A stretch of DNA of 64,000 nucleotides, taken from contig NZ_VWPY01000005.1 in the NCBI RefSeq assembly GCF_011839805.1, positions 1 to 64,000 of the forward strand, written 5' to 3'. A model generated the notes under the pieces. That model saw nothing but the letters and a program-made list of their open reading frames with translations. It was not told the origin of the DNA and made no database searches. The position numbers were made by a program, and so were the translations under genes. This document shows positions 52,357 through 60,784 of this stretch, piece after piece (the first letter of the stretch is position 1; each line of letters begins with the position of its first letter). The DNA is from Kineococcus rubinsiae. GTDB taxonomy: Bacteria; Actinomycetota; Actinomycetes; Actinomycetales; Kineococcaceae.

Positions 52357-52502
52357 ACTCGCACCAGCGCAATCCGCCCAGCCTGTACACAGCAGGTCTC
52401 GGTGGCTCGGGCCGTCCACCGCTCATGCCGCGATACGGGTGCGTGACGAGCGGCCGGGCACCTCGCGGTCTTCTCGCCCTTCGGGCGATCCGAGACGGCA
52501 TC

Positions 52503-52958
52503 ATGGCCGAAGTGGAAGGCCTTCGCCGTGCTCGAGCCCGCGCTCTGCTGCGCCTGCTGACACCGGAGCAGATGCCCGCCTGGGCCACGGAGGCACTGGT
52601 CAACGGGTACGACTCCCCCTTGTTGGGGGAGGTCGCAGGCATGGACGGCGGCGATGCTCGAGATGTCCGAGACGCCTTCACCGCTGCCCTCGACGAGCTG
52701 GGTGCCCCCACGTTGACCGAAGAGGACGCCCTCTGGGAGATGTCCCGCGCCTGGGCCCACGCCGCCGTGGAGGGGACCATGACGCCCTACGAAGCTGCCC
52801 GGCGCATCTGGCTGGACGCCTCCTTCGACCTGGACCAACCGGACGCCCTGATGCGCTTCGTCGGGCCGGCCAGCGAGTGGGAGGACAACCCCGAACACCG
52901 TGCCGCCTACGACGCCGACATCCTCCAAGCAGCGCGGGACCTGCTCGCCGACAGCTGA
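52503..52958 (+). CDS. Small conserved hypothetical protein
   Basis: ATG at 52503 (MAEVEGLRRARARALLRLLT) gives 151 residues; the upstream extension is unlikely. Helical and soluble with TPEQMPAWATEALVNGYDSP, LLGEVAGMDGGDARDVRDAF and MTPYEAARRIWLDASFDLDQ. I recall proteins of this pattern in actinobacteria next to toxin-immunity or polymorphic-toxin loci, but am not certain. No catalytic motif. Confidence 0.6.
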   Translation: MAEVEGLRRARARALLRLLTPEQMPAWATEALVNGYDSPLLGEVAGMDGGDARDVRDAFTAALDELGAPTLTEEDALWEMSRAWAHAAVEGTMTPYEAARRIWLDASFDLDQPDALMRFVGPASEWEDNPEHRAAYDADILQAARDLLADS

Positions 52959-53139
52959 GCGCCCTTATGCGGTTGCCCGTCGTGGTCGCTCGGCAGACTG
53001 GCCGCCGGCTGGTCGCTCACACCCGTCCTGACCGCAGCTCGTCGACGGCGGTGCGCAACTGCTCGACGCCGACGGGCACGCTCATTCAAGGGCAGCTCCC
53101 GCTGCTGGTTAGGGCACCGGGCCGAAGCCGGGATGCACC

Positions 53140-53364
53140 TCATCCTGCGCTCAGCTCGTCGAGCTCACCGCCTGCATTCAAACGCAGGTTCAGGCGGTCG
53201 GGACGGAAATCCAGCGTCACCTCAGAGCCTGGTCGTATGACCCTTATGGCTCGACCCTCGGCCGTCGCCTTCGCAATAGCCGCCTCGAGCGACAGGCCCG
53301 CGAAGTCTCTTAACCAAGTGTTGTCGAACTGGTCCCAGATACGTTCACCCTCCGGCTCATCCAC
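53140..53364 (-). CDS. Peptidase inhibitor I78-like protein
   Basis: The 74-residue product has the pattern of the I78 (elastase-inhibitor-like) family: AIRVIRPGSEVTLDFRPDRL followed by NLRLNAGGELDELSAG, i.e. RPGS..T.D...RLN....G.I. There is no signal peptide, so it would act in the cytosol, or it may be a diverged non-inhibitory member. Start ATG at 53364. Confidence 0.7.
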   Translation of the reverse strand: MDEPEGERIWDQFDNTWLRDFAGLSLEAAIAKATAEGRAIRVIRPGSEVTLDFRPDRLNLRLNAGGELDELSAG

Positions 53365-53445
53365 ACGGCAAGCATGTCAGGCAGGCTCGACCAACGTGCG
53401 CTCATGCCGCTGGTCGTGCGGAACCAGTCAGGTCCGGTCGCGTCC

Positions 53446-53709
53446 CTACAGGTCCACCCTGGGTTTAGGCCGACGGCGACGCTGCTCGCAGGCAGCGAAA
53501 GTGCGCCCCCACCGCACCGCGAACGCCTCGAGCTCCTCAGCCGTGTCACAGCCGGCCAAGAGCAAGTCCTCCTCCGCAGACCAGGGCTCCTGCCGACGCC
53601 AAGCCGCCATGGACGTGCGCCACTGACGGGCCTTGTGCGATGACGGCGAGCCTGCAAACGGTGGTGGCCTCACCATCCGAGCATCGGCAGGTGACGGGGC
53701 GGCATGCAC
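53446..53709 (-). CDS. Small basic protein with SANT/Myb-like pattern
   Basis: Of the 87-residue frame the part from about residue 28 (RQWRTSMAAWRRQEPWSAEE, DLLLAGCDTAEELEAFAVRW) looks like a small SANT-like helical bundle with W-S-x-E-E-D. The first 27 residues look non-coding, so the real start may be internal. DNA binding is a weak guess. Confidence 0.4.
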   Translation of the reverse strand: MHAAPSPADARMVRPPPFAGSPSSHKARQWRTSMAAWRRQEPWSAEEDLLLAGCDTAEELEAFAVRWGRTFAACEQRRRRPKPRVDL

Positions 53710-53808
53710 GCCCAGCCAGCGCGCATGACGATGCTCACGTGAAGGCGCGCTTATGCCGAGATGGGGGCGCCACAGTCACCCACCGCGGCACCCGTAGAGC
53801 AATAGAGA

Positions 53809-54195
53809 TCAACGCGGCCAGGCCTCCAACACGCGTGCGCGGTCCAGCTCAGCGAGCTCAGGCAACAGCACTTCCCCGCCATCGCGACGACGAACGCGCA
53901 TCCGGCGGGGCCCACCAGGAGGATCCACGCTCACCGCATCTACGTCTTGCCATGCGGTGAAGTGGTCCTTCAACCCACCAGTATTCACCAGGAGCCCCCG
54001 CTCATCGACGACGACCTTGGCCCTCCGGAGCAGGAGTCCTCGCGCGATCCAAGACAGTCCCAACACGACGAGCGGCGACAAGGCCCAGTTTCTTGTGATC
54101 ACTACGAACCCGGCAACCAGTACGGCGTACACGGCCCCCATCACCACCCAGGTCACGCTGCCACGCATCGACGACGGGAGTGGGCGCAAGAGCAT
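53809..54195 (-). CDS. Small membrane protein with PH-like domain
   Basis: The 128-residue product has two hydrophobic segments (about 14-33 and 38-52) followed by VVVDERGLLVNTGGLKDHFT, AWQDVDAVSVDPPGGPRRMR, VRRRDGGEVLLPELAEL, the pattern of bacterial PH-like domains. ATG at 54195; an internal Met at residue 10 is an alternative start. Confidence 0.65.
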   Translation of the reverse strand: MLLRPLPSSMRGSVTWVVMGAVYAVLVAGFVVITRNWALSPLVVLGLSWIARGLLLRRAKVVVDERGLLVNTGGLKDHFTAWQDVDAVSVDPPGGPRRMRVRRRDGGEVLLPELAELDRARVLEAWPR

Positions 54196-54426
54196 GAAGC
54201 CACTATGGCTCTAGCCCTGCAGCCGAGTGCGTCGATCACTCGATCGGCGCACAGGGCTGCGTTCACGCGCACTGGCGTCAGCGTCTAGCTGCGCGCGCCC
54301 ATGCCGCTGGTCGTGCGCTGACGCGCGGCCGGCGACCTTGTAGTCATGTCGATGACTACTCGTCAGGGGTCTTGTGCGCCCCCTCACCCGGGCCGCGCTG
54401 CCTACACAGGAGGCTGGCCTGAAGGG

Positions 54427-55086
54427 TTAAGCGCCCTCAGCTGCGACGGCCTCGATCATCGCCAGGGTCTGCGCGGCGGGGTAGTCAGCGAAGGTGCGGT
54501 AACGACCGCGGTAGTAGAGGTCCCAGTAGCTCAGCGCCCGCTGACGGGTCAGCTCCATGAAGCCGGCGTTCTCGCTGGCGAAACGGGCATACCGCGCTCG
54601 CTGCCACGATCCGGCAACCGCCACCTCGCTCAACCCCGCGTGCACGTCCTGGACGATCTCGAGGACGTACTCACCCAACAACGCCAGCACGTAAGGGGCC
54701 ACCCACGCCCGATCGACGTCGATGATCTTCTTCAGGTGCGCTTGGCGCACGTACCCGTCGTGGTGGCGGGTCAGGGCGCACTGCGCCATCAGCCGCGCGT
54801 CCCCATCGAGCGTGTCGAACAGCTCCATCGGAGCCGCGGACTCATAGATGCGGACGGGGATGCGCAGCAGCTCCCCATCGACGAACACCTCCCGCCAACG
54901 GCGGGGATGCTGGTCGTTCAGCACTCGCGCCGCCTGGGCCACGGCGGAAGTCATCGACATTGGGAAAGCCTGCTGCACCACTTCCGTCAACGACACCTGC
55001 TCCCTACGCTCCTCCCCTGCCTTCCCGGTCACGTCGGCCGACCTTGCCAGGTCGACGAGGGCTGCGCTAGGAGAAGCAGACTGCAC
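54427..55086 (-). CDS. Hypothetical protein
   Basis: The 219-residue product (start around 55086) is helical: AQAARVLNDQHPRRWREVFV, DRAWVAPYVLALLGEYVLEI, ARFASENAGFMELTRQRALS then YWDLYYRGRY. No membrane segment, no motif I know. Start uncertain: the conserved-looking part begins at MSMTSAVAQAARV. It lies in an area with few other intact genes. Confidence 0.55.
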   Translation of the reverse strand: MQSASPSAALVDLARSADVTGKAGEERREQVSLTEVVQQAFPMSMTSAVAQAARVLNDQHPRRWREVFVDGELLRIPVRIYESAAPMELFDTLDGDARLMAQCALTRHHDGYVRQAHLKKIIDVDRAWVAPYVLALLGEYVLEIVQDVHAGLSEVAVAGSWQRARYARFASENAGFMELTRQRALSYWDLYYRGRYRTFADYPAAQTLAMIEAVAAEGA

Positions 55087-55339
55087 TCCTCCACCCGAGC
55101 GACGGGCACCTTCCGGTCATGGCACCCCTCTCTATCAACCAATGCTCCTGCGGGGCCGATGAGTGCGGGTGGACGATGGCGTCGCGGGTCCGGGAAGTGA
55201 CTTCTCCGAAGGGCCGGTCTGGGGACACGAGCCGGCCGCGCTGGAGCCAGTAGACGCCCCCACTTGTCCTCCCGGACCCGTCACCAACTCCTCCTGCACC
55301 ACGTCATTGAGCATGACGAGGTCCAGCTCGTCGGCGACC

Positions 55340-55890
55340 TCGGGTGCGGGCGTGCCGGCGCCGAAGGCGTTTTCGGTCAGCGCGGCGTAGCGCGATCACG
55401 CGGCGTGGCTGTACGTAGCAAGCACCTCAGTGCTCTCGGCCGGGGTCAAGAGCTCCAGCACCGCCAGCGCCTGCGGTACCCCCACGTCAGCAGGGCCACC
55501 GAGGCGCTCTCCAAGCACGTCGACGAACGACAGCCGCGCATCCTCGGGAGTGGACAACTGATTGTGCGTGACGCCGAAGACGTCGGTGAGTCCGTGCGGG
55601 CGCGGTCGTACCAGGCCGTGAGGTTGTCACCGGCCACGGCCGTCCGCATCGTGGCGAAGAGGTGGCCACCCTGCGTAACGTAGGCGGGCAGGGCGTCCAC
55701 AGTGCTTGCGCGCGGCGTACAGCGCCGCGGTGAGGACGAGGGCCTACTCGGCAAGATTGATGGCGTCGTGGGGCACGAAGTCGACCTCGACGTTCAGCTC
55801 GAACAGGGCGTCGTACACCCAGCACGGCACGTCGTTGTAGCTCAGCGGGTCGCCGGCGGCCGCTGACGGTTCGGTGTCCGGTAAGGCGAC
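55340..55890 (-). pseudogene. Beta-galactosidase (GH42-like) remnant
   Basis: On the minus strand, LSYNDVPCWVYDALFELNVE, VDFVPHDAINLAE (then TAG where Tyr is expected), ALVLTAALYAA, YVTQGGHLFATMRTAVAGDN, then after a frameshift GLTDVFGVTHNQLSTPEDAR, LSFVDVLGERLGG and LLTPAESTEVLATYSHAA (TGA) SRYAALTENAFGAGT. This is the trimerisation domain of GH42-type beta-galactosidases. At least two stops and two frameshifts; the catalytic barrel is missing. Confidence 0.8.
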
Positions 55891-56026
55891 CGAGCTGGGT
55901 GTGTCGGTCCGCACGTCCAGCGCTGTGGCGTTGAGCTTTCGCGCTGCCGGCGTCGCAGTCCCGACAAACGCTCGCCTTCTGAGTTCTCAGGCGAACGTCA
56001 TGGCGTGCGCGAGTGCTGGCGCCGGG

Positions 56027-56881
56027 TCAGCGCGGGCTGGTGCTCTCCGCCAGCCCGCGCAGCCGCGCGCCGCCGACCCAGCTCCGCACCGCTGCGAGGT
56101 CGGTGCGGGTGGCCATGTCGTCTTGGTCGTGCGGACAGGCCGGGCCGCCGGACTCGATGCCTACCAGGCGCACCCCTGTCGGGGTCTCACGGAAGTACGG
56201 GGCCCCGGAGTCGTACGGGCAGGGGCTGGTGGTGGCCTCGGGGCTGCGGCCGCGTACCGTCAGGTTCGTCGTCGTTGTGCCGGTGACCGTGAACAGACCG
56301 GTTTGCATCCGGTTCGGCCGCTGCGTAATAGAAGCGGGGCTTGCGGTGGCGCCCCACCCGGCGAGCCGGACAACCTCGTCGGACGCGGCAGGTTCCACCG
56401 CCAGCCGGACCGGCGCCACGTCCGTCACGGGACGGTCGAGGCGGGCCAGCGCGAGGTCGGTACCGGCGATCGGGACCTGCTGGACGTACACGACCTGACG
56501 CCGTTGGCCGCCGGTGCCTGAGCGGGTGGCCTGGCCGAGTAGGACGTCCACGCGGTACGGCACGGCCTGCCCCGGTCCCACCCAACCTGAGGTGGGCGTG
56601 CGCCCGGCGGGGTCGCCGTTGTGGAAGCAGTGACCGGCGCTGACCAACCACTCCGAAGCGATCAGCGCCGCGGAGCAGGCGCTGTCGCGTGTTCCGCCGC
56701 CGACTGCCGGGATGCCGCGGGCCTCGAGGTCCGCAACGAACCCGTACCGGCCGTCCGGCACATCCTCGCCGTTCGCAATTGCCTGCGCAGGAGCAGCGGA
56801 CAGCGTGCTGACCGCGACGGCGGCAGCGACGCCGACGCCGCCCAGGGCGACGCGGGTGGAGGAGGGGAAGCGGATCGCCAT
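56027..56881 (-). CDS. Secreted trypsin-like serine protease (S1)
   Basis: From the ATG at 56881 (MAIRFPSSTRVALGGVGVAA) with GAAGGG upstream, 284 residues: signal peptide to about residue 34, mature start IANGEDVPDGRYGFVA, catalytic His84 (SAGHC), Asp142 (GTDLALARL) and Ser225 (CPYDSGAPYF). The Ser motif is YDSGAP rather than GDSGGP, so the oxyanion Gly is altered. Secretion and a proteolytic or pseudo-protease role are expected. It faces away from the NarL-type system across a 240-bp gap. Confidence 0.85.
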   Translation of the reverse strand: MAIRFPSSTRVALGGVGVAAAVAVSTLSAAPAQAIANGEDVPDGRYGFVADLEARGIPAVGGGTRDSACSAALIASEWLVSAGHCFHNGDPAGRTPTSGWVGPGQAVPYRVDVLLGQATRSGTGGQRRQVVYVQQVPIAGTDLALARLDRPVTDVAPVRLAVEPAASDEVVRLAGWGATASPASITQRPNRMQTGLFTVTGTTTTNLTVRGRSPEATTSPCPYDSGAPYFRETPTGVRLVGIESGGPACPHDQDDMATRTDLAAVRSWVGGARLRGLAESTSPR

Positions 56882-57120
56882 GAACTGCACCCTTCGACGC
56901 GGATTGATTGGACGTAGGCGGCACACTGCCCGGTCTAGTGATCCTCGTTCTATTGCACCTGTGGGTGCCGCCGAATGCTATCCCGACACCTTGTCGTCTT
57001 GCAGACTGGTCTTGCGCAGCAGGTGTGGGCCTTCCACGCGGCGTCGACATGTGCGGTGCGTCGTGGCTCCGTGCGCATGAGGTGGCGACCCTGGGTCGCC
57101 GACCTGGCACGGTGGGACCC

Positions 57121-58314
57121 GTGAGGAACGCACTGGGTTGGTTGGGCAGGCCGTGGACCGGCCTCCTGGTGATGCTGGTGGTGTTGCTGGCCGCCTTCGA
57201 CGGCCTTGTGATCACGCCAGGCTGGCCCTACGCGGTGGTGTTCGGCGTCCCCGCACTGGCGGGTGCCTCCCTGGCGATCGGAGAGCCGCACCGCCGCGAT
57301 GCCCTGGCCGTGGCCGCGGTGCTGCTCTCCCTCACCGGGACCTCAGTTCTTGCCGGTCTGGACTACCGGTACCTGGGAACATGGGGACTCACCGAGACCG
57401 CGGTCCTGCTGCTGCTCCTAGCCTCGCGGTGGCGCTCCGCGACCGGTCGAAAGGACCGGGTTCTAATGGGGAGTCTGGTCGTGGCGGTCCTCGCCCAGTC
57501 CCTACGGGAAGACGTGCGCGACGCGCCGCTATACGCCGCCCTGCTCGCGGTCGGAGTCACCGCGGCCGCGGCGACCGGGATCGGCCTGCGCGCCGTCGAC
57601 TCTCAGCAGCGCATGCTCGTCGCCGCGGTGCGCCGCGCCGAACGTCAGGAGATCGCCCGCGAGCTGCACGACGTCGTCGCCCACCACGTGACCGGAATGG
57701 TCGTGGCCACCCAGGCAGCTCGAACGGTCCTCACCGCGACCCCGGGGCAGGCACCCGCGCCGGTGGTCGAGGCGCTGTCCTCCGTCGAGATCGCAGGAAC
57801 GGAGGCGCTGGCCGCCATGCGGCGCCTGGTTGGAGTCTTGCGCACCGACCCAACGCCCGGCGCGCACCGGCTGCCGACGCCCCGGCTGGCCGATGTGACC
57901 GGCCTGGTGGGTCGCTTTCGCGCCGCGGGCGCCGCCGATGCGGTCGAGCTGCAGGTGGATGGCGACGGCACCGGGCTGCTCGCGGAGGTGCAGGCCGGGG
58001 TCTACCGCGTGGTGCAGGAGAGCCTCACCAACGTCCAGCGTCACGCGCGAGGCGCAGCGCTGGTGCGCGTGCAGGTCCGCTGCACCGGCGCTGGGGTGGG
58101 CGTCCGGGTGCTGAACACTCGTGGCCGGGCTGATCCCACCCCGACGCCTGCGGGTGGAGGCTTCGGTGTCGTCGGCATGCGCGAACGCGTCACGGCCCTG
58201 GGTGGCACGCTAACCGCGGGTCCTCACGAGGGCGGGTGGGTGGTCGACGCCGTCATCCCGGCCGGCGCCGTCTCACCCGACGCCACGACGCGCCGGTCCA
58301 GGAGTGGCGGATGA
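57121..58314 (+). CDS. NarL-type sensor histidine kinase
   Basis: GTG at 57121 gives 397 residues; the open frame upstream is not coding-like. Five or six N-terminal membrane segments, then HisKA_3 with QEIARELHDVVAHHVTGMVV (His183) and HATPase with VYRVVQESLTNVQRHARGAA and GGGFGVVGMRERVTALGGT. Kinases of this type phosphorylate LuxR-type regulators; the partner gene overlaps by ATGA at 58311. The input signal is unknown. Confidence 0.88.
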   Translation: MRNALGWLGRPWTGLLVMLVVLLAAFDGLVITPGWPYAVVFGVPALAGASLAIGEPHRRDALAVAAVLLSLTGTSVLAGLDYRYLGTWGLTETAVLLLLLASRWRSATGRKDRVLMGSLVVAVLAQSLREDVRDAPLYAALLAVGVTAAAATGIGLRAVDSQQRMLVAAVRRAERQEIARELHDVVAHHVTGMVVATQAARTVLTATPGQAPAPVVEALSSVEIAGTEALAAMRRLVGVLRTDPTPGAHRLPTPRLADVTGLVGRFRAAGAADAVELQVDGDGTGLLAEVQAGVYRVVQESLTNVQRHARGAALVRVQVRCTGAGVGVRVLNTRGRADPTPTPAGGGFGVVGMRERVTALGGTLTAGPHEGGWVVDAVIPAGAVSPDATTRRSRSGG

Positions 58315-58961
58315 ACATCCGCGTGCTCATCGCCGACGACCAGGAGATGGTCCGCGCCGGCTTCACGATGATCCTTGACGCCCAGGACGACATCAACGTC
58401 GTCGCCTCCTGCGCCGACGGCGCCCAAGCCGTCGAGGCCGCACGCCGGCTGCGTCCCGACGTCGTGCTGGTCGACATCCGCATGCCCCACCTGAACGGCC
58501 TGGAGGTCACCCGCCTACTGGCCGGGCCAGAAGTGACCGACCCCGCGAAGGTCGTCGTGGTCACCACCTTCGACCTCGACGAGTACGTCGACGCAGCCCT
58601 GCGCAGCGGGGCAGTGGGGTTCCTGCTTAAAGACTCCGGTCCCGCGCTGCTGGTTGAGGCCGTACGCGCCGCAGCGGTCGGTGAGTCCCTCATCAGCCCC
58701 GCCGTCACGGTACGCCTGCTCCAGCAGCTGTCCACCCGGTCCACGGCCCGGACACCGGACGAGCCGCTGACCGCCCGCGAGCTCGACGTCCTGCCCCTCG
58801 TAGCCAGGGGCCTGACCAACGCCGAGGTCGCGGCGGAGCTGTTCATCTCCCTCGGCACGGTGAAGACCCACCTGGCGTCCATCCAGGCCAAGCTCGGGGC
58901 CCGCAACCGGGTCGAGGTCGCCGCGTGGGCCTGGGAGTCCGGACAGGTCGGCTCCCCTTGA
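58311..58961 (+). CDS. NarL/FixJ-type response regulator
   Basis: The ATG at 58311 (MNIRVLIADDQEMVRAGFTM) gives 216 residues. Receiver domain with Asp9-Asp10, phosphoacceptor Asp55 (VVLVDIRMP), Thr (VVVVTTFDLDEYV) and Lys (GFLLKDSGP). LuxR-type HTH with LTARELDVLPLVARGLTNAE, LFISLGTVKTHLASIQAKLG. Coupled to the kinase. It probably regulates adjacent genes such as the DUF418 protein or the protease, which is inference. Confidence 0.92.
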   Translation: MNIRVLIADDQEMVRAGFTMILDAQDDINVVASCADGAQAVEAARRLRPDVVLVDIRMPHLNGLEVTRLLAGPEVTDPAKVVVVTTFDLDEYVDAALRSGAVGFLLKDSGPALLVEAVRAAAVGESLISPAVTVRLLQQLSTRSTARTPDEPLTARELDVLPLVARGLTNAEVAAELFISLGTVKTHLASIQAKLGARNRVEVAAWAWESGQVGSP

Positions 58962-59063
58962 AAAGCGTGCTGGGTGCAGGTCGGCCGTCCGGCCGACCCG
59001 GCCGCGGTCGTCCCAGCCGTGCGGCCGATCCGCGCCCGCACGGCCGAACACCAAGATCGTGAT

Positions 59064-60089
59064 GTGAACAACGACGTCGCCGCCTCGGCGCCCGGTCCGG
59101 CAATCATCGCGGTGCAACCCGCCGACGGCGGGCGGTCGCGTATCCCCGCCCTAGACGTCCTGCGAGGCTTCGCGCTTTGCGGGATCGCCTTCGTCAACAT
59201 CGAGGGAGTCGGCCACTTCCCCGGGGCGCTGCCGAGCCTCGACAACCCGGGCGGCTGGCTACAGCTCCTCGTCCAGCAGCGGTTCTTCCCCATCTTCTCC
59301 CTGCTGTTTGGAATGGGATTCTCGCTGTTCCTCGCCTCCGCCGCCCAGCGAACCGCCCATCCGCGAGTGATCCTGCTGCGCCGGCTCGCGCTGCTCCTGC
59401 CGCTCGGCTTCCTGCACCAGCAGCTGCACCCCGGTGAGGCCCTGCTCTTCTATGCGGTCTTCGGGCTGCTCGTGCTACTGCCGTCCTCCTGGCTGCCCCG
59501 CTGGGTCGTGGCCCTCGGTGCGGCGGTGCTCCTGCCGACCACCGTCCTGCTCGCCGGCGGCGGCTGGGCGCTCATCCCGGCGCTGTTCCTGCTCGGTTCG
59601 GCGCTGGTCCGCTACGGCGTCGTCGACCGCTTGGGCACTTCTACGCGCGGGCCGGCGGTGCTGCTCACCTGCTTCGCCGCCGCGGCTGTACCGGCGCTCG
59701 TCTGGCAGGGCGGCGACCTGGCGGACTCGAACTTCTCCACCTCCTCCGCCGTCGCCGGCCTCGCACTGGCCGGGACCTACGTCACGGCCGTTCTGATCCT
59801 CCTGCGGACCCCGCTGCGGCAGACGCTGCAGATGGTGTTCGTGCCGCTCGGGCGGATGGCCCTGACGAACTACGTCGCCGCCACCCCCGTCATGGTCCTC
59901 GCGGGCTCCGCCCTGGACTGGACACACGACGGCTCCTGGACCCAGGTGCTCCTCGTGGCAGCCGCCATCCTCGTCGTCCAGTGGGTGCTCTCCACCCTCT
60001 GGTTGCGACGCTTCCGGCAGGGCCCGCTTGAACGGCTGTGGCGGTGGGCCACCTGGGCAGGCGCCCGGCCGCTGCAACCGCGACACTGA
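59064..60089 (+). CDS. DUF418-type membrane protein
   Basis: From the GTG at 59064 (VNNDVAASAPGPAIIAVQ) the product has 341 residues. SRIPALDVLRGFALCGIAFV starts the conserved part, then about eight to nine hydrophobic segments and the C-terminal DUF418 block (GRMALTNYVAATPVMVLAGS, QWVLSTLWLRRFRQGPLERL, WRWATW). These proteins are often linked to antimicrobial peptide or acyltransferase-like processes; function not certain. A start at 58974 is possible but unlikely. Confidence 0.82.
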   Translation: MNNDVAASAPGPAIIAVQPADGGRSRIPALDVLRGFALCGIAFVNIEGVGHFPGALPSLDNPGGWLQLLVQQRFFPIFSLLFGMGFSLFLASAAQRTAHPRVILLRRLALLLPLGFLHQQLHPGEALLFYAVFGLLVLLPSSWLPRWVVALGAAVLLPTTVLLAGGGWALIPALFLLGSALVRYGVVDRLGTSTRGPAVLLTCFAAAAVPALVWQGGDLADSNFSTSSAVAGLALAGTYVTAVLILLRTPLRQTLQMVFVPLGRMALTNYVAATPVMVLAGSALDWTHDGSWTQVLLVAAAILVVQWVLSTLWLRRFRQGPLERLWRWATWAGARPLQPRH

Positions 60090-60149
60090 CGGTACCTTCG
60101 GCCGAATCGAACCCGCCGTCTCGTTGCGCACTGGGCAACCGACTACCAC

Positions 60150-60366
60150 TGGCGCATCCAGAAGGGCCACTCGACGCCGCCGTCAGCCGCACCACGTCCA
60201 TCCGCAGCGTCTCCACGACCGCGGCCTTCACCGCTAACGACTGTCCCCGCGGACCGCAACGTTTACCGCTCGAGCCAAGCTGGTTCATGTTCGACCCGAT
60301 CGCCGACAACTCCCCCAACACCTGAAGATCCAGCGCTGACGTCGACGTCCTGACCGCCGACGTCAT
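60150..60366 (-). pseudogene. MobC-like mobilisation protein remnant
   Basis: A short stretch LDLQVLGELSAIGSNMNQLG and VVETLRMDVVRLTAAS resembles the C-terminal part of MobC-type relaxosome proteins (LxELxxIGxNxNQL block). The surrounding frame looks shuffled, and no N-terminal ribbon-helix-helix is visible. The match is short, so this is tentative. Confidence 0.4.
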
Positions 60367-60447
60367 CCAGTCGTGTCAGTTCTAGTCGCTTGGTCTTGGT
60401 GAAGTCTCGCCGTCACGTTCGGAACCGGAACGGGGGGCGCCGCCTAA

Positions 60448-60655
60448 AGCGCCGTCGGCCAGACGCACTTCAGTAGGTCGCTCATCTGTGGGACCTGCAT
60501 GGTCAGCAGCCGTTCATGGCGGGCGCCGAGGTGCCGCAGGCGGCTCTACGTCCCATCGATGACCTGGGGGCGTAGCAGCGCAGCTGCGCGCTCACACGCG
60601 CGGTGATCACCGCATCCTTCTCATTGATCTTGTCGGTGCTGTCCGACCAGCCCAT
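60448..60655 (-). pseudogene. IS110-family transposase fragment
   Basis: On the minus strand, DSTDKINEKDAVITARVSAQ then LRCYAPQVIDGT is followed by a stop, then RLRHLGARHERLLTMQVPQM and SDLLKCVWPTAL. This follows the K-T-D...KDA / R.H..LVARRE.L / LLE.VWPAAL pattern of one IS110 subgroup. Only about 70 residues remain. It differs from the other IS110 elements of the window. Confidence 0.55.
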
Positions 60656-60784
60656 GACGGGCGTGGCTGAATTCAGTCTCGGCGCCGCCTCCATGCGGGC
60701 CGACGCGGGGCCTGAGCTCGGTCCTCGTCGTGAACAACCCGATCGGGCGCTGTCGGAGGTCCGTCCGCCGGCCGATGAGTCAGC

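Noticed and set aside
55264-55683. 139-codon + strand frame across the beta-galactosidase remnant
   Set aside because: The minus strand gives recognisable GH42 segments, while this frame does not resemble any protein.
57138-58133. 331-codon frame inside the histidine kinase
   Set aside because: Arg/Gly/Pro-rich shadow of the kinase frame, which has clear HisKA and HATPase motifs.
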